From contig PDUO01000104.1 in NCBI GenBank assembly GCA_003008705.1, positions 1-64,000 on the forward strand: a stretch of 64,000 nt of DNA. The letters run 5' to 3'. A model generated the notes under the pieces. It was not told the origin of the DNA and ran no database searches. It saw nothing but the letters and a program-made list of their open reading frames with translations. Shown piece by piece: positions 54,810 to 64,000 of this stretch (positions within the stretch are counted from its first letter, which is position 1; the number at the start of each line of letters is the position of its first letter). The DNA comes from Pezicula radicicola (lineage: Eukaryota; Ascomycota; Leotiomycetes; Helotiales; Dermateaceae). A program made the position numbers and the translations under genes.

Positions 54810-55860
54810 GGATAAATAGTGTGTATAATTTACAACATTTCCATCAGCATAGTGCTCGACTTGAAAGCTATCATAATCGAACCAATAATCAAAGACCTGG
54901 CTTCCTTTAATATGCCTACCCACTCCCTAAAACGACTTGTGTCCACGCTAGGCCATGTAATTGTGTCTAATGAACTGCGTGTCAATACTCTCGATCTCAA
55001 AAGCCGCATGATGCGGATTGGCAGCTTTTAATAGACCAAAGGGGCGTGGCAAAATGAAGGAGTGATGTTCCAAGAAGGTCTTGCCAAGGTCCACATAGAG
55101 AAATACCTGATTATAGGCTCGTCCATTACCTGCGACGATGTCACTTGGTCTGAAGTTGAAGTTCCAACAGTAAAACTCCACAGCAGTGTCGAGTTCCTCC
55201 ACTACAAAGCTGCAGAGGCCCAATTTATAGATGGGGGCGATGCCCTTGGTCAACCCTATTCATAGCGTATCAGCACTGTCAATTAAACACATTTTAAATA
55301 TTCTACATTAATGTTAAGGAGAATTAGAGAAGGTCAGAAGGAGTAGAATGCAGAGCTTACTATGAAATTCCCCTCGCCTTAGCTTCGAGATTGCATCATC
55401 ATCTTTGGGCGTTGGGTAATTCACGGCCTTGATCTCTCCCACTCGAGGCGTGAATTCACGCTTCGTCATGCCATAGACCACATGAAAAGGCATGTCACAA
55501 GGGTCGACGATCTTGAGAACCTTTCCGCCAGCTACCCACTCCTCAGGCACCTGAGCACCTCGAACGCCCCTTGCATTTTCGAAATCCACTTCGCTCGCCG
55601 TCTCGAAATACACACCCAGGAATTCCGGCTTGGGAGTCTGTTTTGCAATATAGATGGCCGGCTGGATTCCGTAGCCGCGGTAGTAAACCACCATGGTGCC
55701 ATCGGCCATGAGTGCTCGATGCGACTCAACAAGTCCAAAGTCAGTGAGAAACTTGTGCGTCTCCTCAAGATCAGGGTGTTCGTACCCAACACAAGCCGGG
55801 GCCCAGGAGTTTGACTTTGTTCGGGTTCTATAAAAGCTATGGTTCCTCGTCGATGCGCAT
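54810..55860 (-). pseudogene. Extradiol-dioxygenase-like VOC protein, dead
   Basis: Minus strand: MRIDEEP at 55860, two TAG codons, then VKLLGP; a frameshift leads into CVGYEHPDLEETHKFLTDFG, GTMVVYYRGYGIQPAIYIAK, KPEFLGVYFETASEVDFENA, PEEWVAGGKVLKIVDPCDMP, FHVVYGM (first VOC module). An intron near 55360-55260 joins to LCSFVVEELDTAVEFYCWNF, YVDLGKTFLEHHSFI, PHHAAFEIESIDTQFIRHNY, and past a TAG HIKGSQVFDYWFDYDSF and QVEHYADGNVV (second module). Candidate metal ligands His (in HHAAFE) and Glu (in VEHYADG) are visible. This is the glyoxalase/extradiol ring-cleavage family common in fungal aromatic catabolism. It is inactive through several TAGs. Confidence 0.7.
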
Positions 55861-55904
55861 GATTGCAGTATTTTTTTATGATGGATCAATGTTTCTTGAG
55901 CTTA

Positions 55905-56480
55905 CTAGCAAAAGGAGGAGTGTTGGCCGTGACGTATATCTTTGAACAGAGTCCCACCAATAAGTATGAGGAATACAATTATACCTAGAGACCAGATATT
56001 AACAGCATTTGTGTATGAATCTGCTTGCGTGAAGCTAAGTACTTCTAGTGCAGCAAAAGCAGGAGGGGCTGTTAAGGTCCGTAGTACTATAAGTTCCTTT
56101 GTTGCGTGCTTGCTGATACTAAAGTCTGCAATCTTCACCCACTAGTCTAGTTGTTTATACACAACTAAGATATTCTTCGTTGTTTATACTTTAGCTCTAT
56201 TGTAGATTTTTAGAAGGGTTATAACTATACTTACAGCTGGCTTTAAGTCCCTATGTGCGAACCCGTTCTGATGCATAAAATGTAACCCTTCGAGAACCTG
56301 AAAAACAATACTCCGTGCTTCACTTTGTAACCGCGGTGAACCAAGATGTTTCTGTAGGTCACCATTTGACAGATATTGCATAGTTATGTATATGCTGTCA
56401 TCATCGTCGTACCAGCCGAAGGACTTGACGAAGCATTGCTCGTACTAGATAGAGATTAGTAAGAGATATCCTAAAAGCTA
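55905..56480 (-). pseudogene. Ser/Thr protein kinase fragment
   Basis: Minus strand: YEQCFVKSFGWYDDDDSIYI (about 56450), TMQYLSNGDLQKHLGSPRLQ, SIVFQVLEGLHFMHQNGFAH and RDLKPA (catalytic loop, 56260), an intron, then KIADFSISKHATKELIVLRT, PAFAALEVLSF, NAVNIWSLGIIVFLILIGGT, LFKD. The DFG motif reads DFS and APE reads ALE, so activity is lost. The N-lobe is reduced to traces further upstream. The type resembles fungal CAMK-like kinases with short activation loops. Fourth protein-kinase relic in 7 kb. Confidence 0.65.
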
Positions 56481-56931
56481 TTAGGGAGATAAAATATTAG
56501 TTAGGGTTAACCTTAACCTCTTGCTCCACAACATATGCACAACACATTCCATGGTTATATACAACCAGCCCAGAAAACTCAACGGTTGATCAGAAGTATA
56601 ATGACTGTGGGTCAAAACAGCAACACACAAAATTGTCGACATAACGATTCTACTGTCATCAAATTCCTCAACCTTCGCGATCGTCAAGAGATGCTATTAT
56701 GGATGAGTCAATACTAGGTCCTTGAGACCTATATTGAACTTTGGAATGGAATTTTTGATCCAGTACACCTAGCTGGTTCTCTGTTACCTTATCTTCTCAT
56801 GGATTCTGTCCTTCCCGTGGAAGTTCGAGCAATCGAGACGAACAGCGCAAGATATTCTGGGACTTTGTAATTTAACAAAGCTGGCTGGACATTATCTGAT
56901 CATGGTATCCGATTTGTGGTCGCTTTAGTAG

Positions 56932-58060
56932 ATGTCGGCAAACATACTAGTCGTTGGTGGGATGACCTCATTAGTCCCAAATTCACAAATGACCTCTGTT
57001 GTATTGCATTCTTTGTTCTGTCCTGGCTCTTTCGTGTACACAGAACTCCTCAGAGTAATTTCGACAAATACATCTTCATCAATATCACCAAGTTCAAAGT
57101 CAGGACTTCCCTTCAACGCTCCATTTAGTTCGCCAAGACCATCCACACCACAGACGCAAGTTCCTGTCAACATTTCTACCAATGATACAGTGCCTATAGG
57201 AAACAATTGTGAAGGCTTTCAAGCAGATTGGGAAGCACTTACCAATAGCTCGAGTTCGAATACTAGTGAGGACATGACTTGTCCACCTGGAGAATCAACA
57301 CCATCTGGCTCCTTTGAAGGTCACGAATATAATAGCAATCCCCAGCAGGATGAAGCTATGCCAACTTACAGCCTACAAGCGGTGATGAATAAGCAGCTTG
57401 CTCAGAAACAGGTCCGGGGTTAAGCTTTTTTACAGGTTGGTGGAAAGAGCGATTCAATATAAAATACAAGACCCTACTTGCTAAGTGGGGAGTTTCTACA
57501 GCTTATAACTCTACGTGTATTCTTGTTCCCAGCGCTTGGGCCAGTATTGACCCTGTCGCCTTGGCGCAGACATTTATATCCGCGAATCGACTAGCAGATG
57601 AGTCTCAGCATGCAGCACGCCTTGTAAGTTTACACCGAACTTAATACTCGTTTCTAGTTAACTCATTAATAGACATTTTCGATGGATGGTGTGCAAAGGA
57701 ATTTTGCGAGAGTCTGCAGTTGGTTCGATGATGCTTTCTGGCTAAGATCTAGGATGGAATTCGACAACTTTCTTGGCTTTGGTCCTTACGTTTCAATGGA
57801 AGGATCTCATCATTGCCATCAAGGCTAGTGCATTGTTGCAGGGTATGTGACATACGAAGATTCGACAACAAACAAGAGTAGAATCCGTTGTCAGGCACTG
57901 GCGCAGGAGATTCATAAGCTGAATTTAGACATTCCAAGACAATGCGCTAGCCACAATCCCCCCTGTCTACTTCAGGTCAGTGCAATTTATCACCAAATTT
58001 ATCTAAGAACTAATCATGTAGTAGCATACAAGTTTGACCATGTTTGAGGCATACCTTATT
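56932..58060 (+). pseudogene. His/Cys-rich fungal protein, broken
   Basis: From the ATG at 56932 a Ser/Pro/Asn-rich tract runs to 57420. A frame change (stop TAA at 57392 in the needed frame) leads to TGWWKERFNIKYKTLLAKWG and IDPVALAQTFISANRLADES. An intron (57625-57673, GTAAGT..AATAG) joins FSMDGVQRNFARVCSWFDDA and NFLGFGPYVSMEGSHHCHQG, TAG, CIVAGYVTYEDSTTNKSRIR, CQALAQEIHKLNLDIPRQCA, SHNPPCLLQ; another intron (GTCAGT..GTAG) and a short helical end (LTMFEAYLIQMDVV) follow. The SHHCHQ..C ... C ... PPCLLQ set suggests a zinc-binding domain found in many fungal hypothetical proteins. One TAG and one TAA inactivate it. Confidence 0.5.
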
Positions 58061-60750
58061 CAGATGGACGTAGTGCGCCGCAGCAGAGGTTACCTGCAAT
58101 GACATTACCCTCTAAACCATAAGATTATCTGTCAGCCGGAAATCAGGTTTTAAAGTCTGCTGTTACCACTTAGGTGAGTTCAACCATTGTTAGGCTCTTT
58201 TGCTTGTCATTATCACTAGGTTTTGCCCAATTCTCGAGTCATATACCTACCATCAGATGAATCTCCTTAAGCAGGCCTACTTGTGCGACGATCACCTTCT
58301 TATAGCCTTTATTAATGCCAGAGTTCTGGTGAATAAACTATGGCCATAACGCAATCAAACATTGGAAAAATTCGATATGGAGGCAAAATAATATATTCAA
58401 TCCAGTTTCTCTTCCTTGCCAGCTAGAACTCCTAGTATTAAGGTCGATTGGATGTCGGAATACAGCAGGCGTAGCCCCTTGACAAAATGCGACCGGGAGA
58501 TGGTTTTCGAACGATGGGTAGCGGTGCCATCGTTACTGGAGCCGTTAGTGCAGGAGCTAGCATAGCATTCCTTCTGGTCGTAATTGGTCCCCGCAGTCTC
58601 ATAAGCAAGATTTATGTGACACAAGTGGGAGTCTCGCATCGGTCAAGGAATTGTCGAGCTCGATACCGTTTTGTAGCCAGGTAGCATCCGCAAACCGGGG
58701 TTCCTGTGTCCAAAATACTGATAACCCTGTAGTAAGTAAGCATTCTGGTTATATTGACAGTAGAGACTGACAATACTTTCCAGTCCCCAATAGCTTTATA
58801 TATACTTTATATGAACCCTCCGATCTTTTAACAATTTGTTGTTCTGGCGCATCTTCATGGGCAGGACCACCTGGGAGTCTATCTACCAAGGACTCACCGC
58901 CCGTACCATCGGAATTGCTTCATGTTCTTCGTCTCATTTTGCTCATTGGGGTGCTATCGCACTACGGTTTTGGCGAATATCTCCTTTTTGCCCCGGACCT
59001 TGTTGGTAGTCGCCGCATCGACATCATACGCTGAAACTACTTGTATTCCTAATTCCCAATGTCCAGAGGAGTGGCCGTGTTGGCGTTGGTGTGTTCTAAA
59101 AGTATTAGGTCACCCCTTCATTGCCACCAAAGATTGGTTTTAAATTTTCAGCATAGATCCGTGATAGGTCTATAATTATAGACAGACTGTAAAAATTATC
59201 CTAGGTAGAGTCTGTGGTTGTGTGTTGGCGAAGTTTAGAGGGGTTAAGGGTGAGTTTGGTCCTGGGGAAAAGCCAAGACTTTCGGCTTTATAAACGTGAT
59301 GAGATGCTGTCGTAATAAGTGTGGTAGGTAGCAAGCGTAAGACGTTGGTTAGGTTCGATGTGCATTGCACATAAACAGTCGCGTTTGGAGAGTGTTTGGT
59401 TTACATCGAAGATGGCTTCTCTGAATTGTTTAAGAAGCTTAGTTGAAGTTGGCGCTTCTGGTAATAGTGTTGGAGCTCCCGATGTTCGGTGTTGGCGTCC
59501 TTAGTGATGACCTTGGAGTTGGTGTTCGGTGACGTTGATACTGAGGCGCTAGAGCGGACATCCTAGATACTTCATAGTGTTGCTTTTGGAAATTTTGTTC
59601 TGAATTTTATTTCCAGGAGCTTCCCAAGGCACAGAGACTCTCCATCTTTGGATCAAGACAGTGACAGCTATATTCCTCCGCACCGATGCCATCGGTGCAT
59701 GGATTTTACCTTATTGTAGCTGTCATAGAGGCACTATTTTTAATGCCATGATAGAGGCTTTTTCAGAGGTATTTGTCTGACTCGTTAAAGAGGACAAGAG
59801 GGCAATGGCAGCTGCCCAATTCTCCACGGCCTTCGAAGTAATATACTTCTACGAGTGGCTGCTTGACTTCGAGAGCGACTTAATCCTTCGCTTCGGAAGC
59901 ACTTCCTGTGTCTCAGAGAGGAGCAACTTAACTCCAAACACAATAAAGCTCTGGTGAACTTAACCTCCCAAAGCTACAATCAGAGTGAGATGGAAAAAAG
60001 TACACAGGTGTCGGATTGCATGCGTCCCTTCAAAGTCACGATAGTGGCTCGAATTATCTGCACCCAAAGGTAGAATATTTTCGATAGGACAATCCCTCCA
60101 ACCTTATCTACTTTCCTGATGCAGAACCGTTGGCAGCAGGGGGAAGCCGACATTGTTTGTTGAAAGACCTCCCGTCACTAAAGGGAAATTATTTAACTTC
60201 TACTGTCTCGAATTAAGCGAACATTCGCCTGTAACCTGAGTTGACTGGGCGAAAGGTTAACTGCACTACTGGTCCTCACAGTGTAGAGTTGGGCCGTCTT
60301 GAGATGAAAATTTTGGTGTAGAATTGTGTGTAAGCGGTCCAAGAGAATCTCATGGGGTGACAAGCTTTGTAGAGTTGTATCGAAATCAAGCCTGGATTCT
60401 TAGTTTTCGTCGAGGCCCAGACCCTTTTTTTCGTTGCGGCTCAGGGCGAATACCTTGAGGCCAGTACCATCACCAAGCTCACCACCACTATCAACAACAT
60501 GGCCACAACAATGCCAGCCGCTTTCGACAATGCATCGCATAATTACTCGCGATACGGCCTGCACGGCCTCGAAGTCCTTGCCTCGAACAATGCATCTTGT
60601 CTTTACAAGTATGATAGCTCGTCGGTTAACGCATGGCCGGTTGAGAAAAGCATCCATCCTATCATTAATGTGTCTGAGAACTTTGTTGCCTTCTACGAAA
60701 ACATCCTGCACCCCAGCATAATCTGCACTCTCACGACTGTGACGCGCAAC
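58061..60750. other. Gene-poor stretch, unassigned
   Basis: No supported gene. Plus-strand phrases LLTICCSGASSWAGPPGSLS (58830) and LRLILLIGVLSHYGFGEYLL (58925) hint at a decayed protein. A short perfect hairpin, GCACCGATG c CATCGGTGC, lies near 59679-59697. Opposing open frames at 60400-60900 are unlikely to be real as they overlap fully on both strands. Confidence 0.3.
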
Positions 60751-60759
60751 TGTAATTTC

Positions 60760-61915
60760 CGGATCCACCCATTACGCATGGGATTCTGTGAGCACCAGAC
60801 GACGACAACGACGACGCATTTCATCATCCCCTTGTCATCCCGGTTGTATTTGAGCACGGAGCCATATCCGCTACGGCTGCAAAGCGGGCCGTCGCGCAGA
60901 TAACAGCCACAGCTACCGCCACTACTGCCAGCCTCAAGGACGAGTAAGTAAAGGCTTCAATTGATTGATTCATTAACACTAATATTGAAACTGATTGGCT
61001 GATTAATGGCTTGCATTACATCTACAGATTCTTTATTGATATCTGCCAGGAGGTTGCAGACCAACGGAGCAGCACCGATAGTAGGCCAAACGGCGTAGAT
61101 CTCTGCAAAAAGTTCAGCGATGTCTACAACGACGACGACTTAATTATCTTTCCAGGTGCATCGATTGGTCCCACCGAATTTCAATTCCATACCGGAACCG
61201 TATGTGGATACATCATCCACGACGGCCAGATCTATGCCCTTACAAACGCTCACGTAGTGAATGGCCCCAAGGCACAGGTGCTTGGACTTCGGATCCAGAC
61301 AAGAAGAAGCACTTCATTACCTCTCCATCCGATGCCGACCATGAGACCACGGTCAACGCAATCAAATCTGAAATCAATGCAACAGAAGTATATAAGAAAC
61401 GCCTTAAGAGCAACGTAAGAACTTGCAGCAGTACGATAGGGACCAGCAGCAAAGATCGAGAAGATCACTGCTTCCTTCAACACTACCGACTCATCTCTCA
61501 ACAGGCTCCGAGAAGACCTTGCTCAGGCCGAATCTTATAATAGGTCTCTTGGCTATGTCTTTGCTACATCGGGCAATGTACCATCTGTTTCCAAGGATCA
61601 AAACCGCCAGGACTGGGCTATCATTCGCTGTGACTCAACTGACAGCGGCCGCTTTCAGAACAAGGTACGTTCTCTTTTTGGCTTTCGGTTTCTCCTTATC
61701 CCATACTCACACACGCATTCTTCCCGTCGCCCTGCCTCCCTGTCTCCTTCTCACATACCGTCTCTCTCAAATTAAATTAATCTCCAGTCTAGAATCGTCA
61801 CATCAAACCGGGCTCCTCCGGCTTCTCCGACTTTGTCTCTCAATTCCAACAACTCTACAAAAATAAAGACAACTGCGACTTCAGACCCGACAGAGCTTGG
61901 CTCGACCAGACAGGT
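60760..61915 (+). pseudogene. Serine-peptidase-like fungal protein, decayed
   Basis: Plus strand: HHPLVIPVVFEHGAISATAA (about 60823), an intron 60942-61026 (GTAAGT..ACATCTACAG), FFIDICQEVADQRSST, LIIFPGASIGPTEFQ, TGTVCGYIIHDGQIYALTNA followed by HVVNGPKA, the trypsin-fold His motif. A frame change gives SPSDADHETTVNAIKSEINA and, after another, LREDLAQAESYNRSLGYVFA and QDWAIIRCDSTDSGRF with the candidate catalytic Asp (D-W-A-I-I). After an intron (GTACGT..CTCCAG), KPGSSGFSDFVSQFQQLYKN contains a possible G-S-S-G. The layout His, Asp, Ser fits an S1-like fold, but it is broken by two frame changes and truncated. Function unknown. Confidence 0.45.
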
Positions 61916-62220
61916 AGGGACTTCTGTACGGATCCGTGTATAGGCCGTTCACGTTGGCGCCGTGGTCCAGACACCAGTGTACAAGAGTTTCGTCGCAACA
62001 GACCAGTTGCAAGAGGCATTGGCCAGGTCCGGCACCGCAGTTGGCCTGAGTCTGATTGATGTCCCAGCCATGATTAATGAGGGCCTCGAACAGCTCTGTT
62101 GATGGAGAGGCTGCTAGCTCGACTAGAGAAATGGAGTTGAGGGGAGCGCCTTGGTGTTCGATCAGGCACCGTACGACATCAGATTTGCCATAGTAGACTG
62201 CTCGTGACAGACTCCACAAG
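61881..62220 (-). pseudogene. Ankyrin-repeat fragment
   Basis: About 110 codons on the minus strand: SHLWSLSRAVYYGKSDVVRC, LIEHQGAPLNSISLVELAAS, LFEALINHGWDINQTQANCG, LVHWCLDHGANVNG. These are two to three degenerate ankyrin units with the I-x-H-G-x-D/N pattern. No start is evident and the 5' side runs into the next plus-strand gene. Likely a truncated relic overlapping the 3' end of the peptidase-like relic. Confidence 0.6.
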
Positions 62221-62284
62221 TGAGATGCGTCGACAACAACCAAGTCAATGATGAGAATTCACCTCCAGCTACACAGCAAGCGAT

Positions 62285-62917
62285 TTGGCGGGTCTACTTG
62301 GAGAATCAGCAATACCAGCACGAGTGGAATGCGACCGACGCACAGAAACAGAAGGCAACGTGCTCTGCCAATCAAAACTCCAGAATGGTAGTTGCAGCAA
62401 ATCCGGTAGCTCGACTGGTACGAATACAACACCACCAACGCCAACCACCACAACTATGCCAGCATTCACGGAAACCCAGCCAGACGGAGTGGTTGTGTCC
62501 TGTGCTTCTTCCTCTTCTTTAGACTTTGCTTTCCTTAGCACTACTTACCCAGTCCCAGTGTGTGCCGGCTAAACACAAGTTGTTTCAATAGTCGCCTCTA
62601 TCGCCTCTGCTTATTCTACCTTGGTTGCTTCAATATCGTCTGCCGCCTTGGTCTCCTCCGCATCAGCAACCTCGGCCTCTGTATCCTTCAAAGTCTATGG
62701 TATCAATGGTTGCGCGGGCAGCGATGTCCGCGCCCTCCATAAGCAGGAAGATGGCTGTGGCATTCTGTCCGGCTGGGAATGGCACACTGATGGCAAATCC
62801 CGGTTCGAGGGCCAGACGCGGAGTACACAATACGCCTACTTTACCCTTAGCTTCTTCAAGGACGGCTGCGTCGAACGCGCTGCACATTCTGCTGGTGGTC
62901 CAGCTCCGGGCAGCTAG
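62285..62917 (+). pseudogene. Ser/Thr-rich secreted-type protein, one TAA
   Basis: A single plus-strand frame from 62285 to TAG at 62917 is interrupted once by TAA at about 62570. It reads CQSKLQNGSCSKSGSSTGTN, TTPPTPTTTTMPAFTETQPD, GVVVSCASSSSLDFAFLST, then past the stop a Ser/Ala-rich linker (STLVASISSAALVSSA) and a Cys-containing domain: VYGINGCAGSDVRALHKQED, GCGILSGWEWHTDG, FTLSFFKDGCVERAAHSAGG. The pattern (mucin-like linker plus Cys domain) is that of fungal cell-wall or secreted enzymes' C-termini, for example chitinase tails. No signal peptide is visible, so the N-terminus is missing. Confidence 0.4.
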
Positions 62918-63539
62918 CTTGCGTGCAAGCATCAGTCTTAAGTCAACACGGGAATTCCGCTTAACGTATTAACTGCAGCTAGGAGCAGGCTTGCAAGCGC
63001 GCAGTTGGATGCCGTTGCATGCTGTGGCGAATGAGACGACGACAACAGGCAATTTTAACAATGTGAAGCTTGGTATCTTGGGATCGCAGTTAGATTCAAG
63101 TGCTGGTCTTAGAGCATGGGCGTCTTTAGCGCTGCCACACTTAATTGCTGCTTCGAGTAGTTTGGCGTCAGCTGCTAGTGCCTTATAGATTCACTCCTTA
63201 TATACTAAGGCAGCAATAATTTAAAGGGGGAGTAGCCTTAACCTTTAGGCCCTTGCCCCCTCTTAAAAATAGCCTGAGATCCCTGTCATGGTTACACTTG
63301 TATGTGTTTTTCGTGATTTTGATTTTTATAGCATAATTGAATTCCAACGCGAACTCCGTCAATATCAAATATATTTATCCAAAAATCTAATCAAGTCGGA
63401 TGCTACAGGATGCTGGCGAAACCACAAGCATACTGGCCATGCAGGAGCTGGTCAAGAAGGCGAGAAGTTACGCGACAGAGGTGCAAAAGTGTATCATTCG
63501 TGCAGGCCTGTCACGCCATCTGTATTAATTTGAGCCTCG

Positions 63540-64000
63540 TCCCATGCAGGTAGATGCCATATGGCACTTGGTGTTAAAAAAGGCAGACCCGCGAAGACTT
63601 CATTTGGAAAGAGCATCATCTTCCAAGCCGTCCCCTTGTTTTGTCGAGGCGGGATCGCCATTATTATTATCCCATTGGATCGAATTAGGAAAGAGCAATG
63701 CATCAATATCGCAAGATTGCCTGGTGCGACACCTGTGTTTGTCAACGGAAAGACGGATAAAACAGCACAGTTAACCTATGACATTGAGACGGGCGTGTAT
63801 ACCCATATTATCATGGGGCCTGAGATCGCTACTGGCTGGTTCTAGTCAATAGCAAGAGATCCATCCTTTAAGGAGCGTGTCTCTGTTGTGGCTATAGATG
63901 AGCTTCGTCTGGTAGCATTGTGGGGTAATGGCATCCGTCCGCAGTACGCACAACTCTCCCTCTTTCGACGAAGGCTTGGGGGGAGCATTCCATGGTTTGG
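63540..64000 (+). pseudogene. RecQ-type helicase relic, cut by window edge
   Basis: Plus strand: QVDAIWHLVLKKAD, then in another frame KTSFGKSIIFQAVPLFCRGG (Walker A as S-F-G-K-S), IAIIIIPLDRIRKEQCINIA, LPGATPVFVNGKTDKTAQLT, YTHIIMGPEIATGWF, TAG (63843-63845), DPSFKERVSVVAIDELRLVA, LWGNGIRPQYAQLSLFRRRL and GGSIPWF at the edge. The D-E-A-H/D-E-L-H box reads DELR. The series is diagnostic of RecQ-like helicases of the type that in fungi includes telomere-linked helicases. One TAG, a frameshift and the altered box indicate decay. The C-terminal half lies beyond base 64000. Confidence 0.75.

Noticed and set aside
60400..60903. Fully overlapping open frames on both strands (122 and 134 codons)
   Set aside because: Neither has motifs. 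The region just precedes a peptidase-like exon in a third frame, so composition is the likely cause.
1..64000. CRISPR array, bacterial operons, ribosome binding sites
   Set aside because: The sequence is fungal; no regularly spaced identical repeats were seen, and genes have introns.
1..64000. tRNA or rRNA genes
   Set aside because: No cloverleaf with A and B boxes and no rRNA-like stretch could be recognised by eye. A covariance-model scan would be decisive.

Overview
The window looks like an accessory, probably subtelomeric or repeat-island, segment of a filamentous ascomycete (Pezizomycotina). Evidence: short GT..AG introns (49-110 nt) with CTAAC/CTGAC branch sites, fungal-only families (HET domain, Zn2Cys6 factor, fungal AAA ATPase with its N-terminal domain, DDE and Ty3-type elements), and pervasive damage of the repeat-induced point mutation (RIP) type. 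Most recognisable genes carry in-frame stops that are overwhelmingly TAG, arising from CAG or TGG. That is what CpA-to-TpA change on either strand produces. The extreme case is bases 1-2290, almost free of G and C.

Layout. 1-2.3 kb: RIP-burned AT block. 2.3-6.1 kb: a VWA-domain gene with premature stops, an unplaced tract and a broken CorA-like transporter gene. 6.5-9.9 kb: an intact divergent pair, a PD-(D/E)XK-like protein and an uncharacterised 408-residue protein, the best-preserved genes here. 10.1-16.7 kb: a row of pseudogenes: zinc-finger-like protein, AAA ATPase, alpha/beta hydrolase, ketopantoate reductase, two cytochromes P450 and a cupin dioxygenase. The last five read like a dead specialised-metabolism or catabolic cluster. 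17.2-20.6 kb: a tyrosine-recombinase-like remnant next to a TIR DNA transposon (33-bp perfect inverted repeats, Tc1/mariner-type transposase relic). 23.0-25.7 kb: a second divergent pair of intact uncharacterised genes, the second ending in a 91-bp tandem duplication. 26.1-29.3 kb: a Ty3-type retroelement without visible LTRs or integrase. 29.6-36.5 kb: palindrome, MITE-like hairpin, ankyrin/STAND relics, minisatellites and unidentified tracts. 36.5-42 kb: Zn2Cys6 factor relic, a nearly intact SDR gene and a cyclase-family relic. 43.7-46.1 kb: a HET-domain gene with one nonsense codon and two introns that resemble each other. 48.3-56.5 kb: a kinase graveyard: APH-like phosphotransferase, SCH9-like AGC kinase with an internal deletion, CaM-kinase, CDK1/Cdc2 copy and another Ser/Thr kinase, with an extradiol-dioxygenase relic between. 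56.9-64 kb: His/Cys-rich protein, serine-peptidase-like relic, ankyrin relic, Ser/Thr-rich secreted-type protein and, running off the edge, a RecQ-type (telomere-linked-helicase-like) relic.

The genes do not form one working pathway. The window is mainly a sink of duplicated and transferred genes being inactivated by RIP. Its interest lies in the few intact islands, in what was captured before inactivation, and in the paired introner-like introns. All family names come from reading translations by eye; no database search was possible. Exon limits of the damaged genes are approximate.
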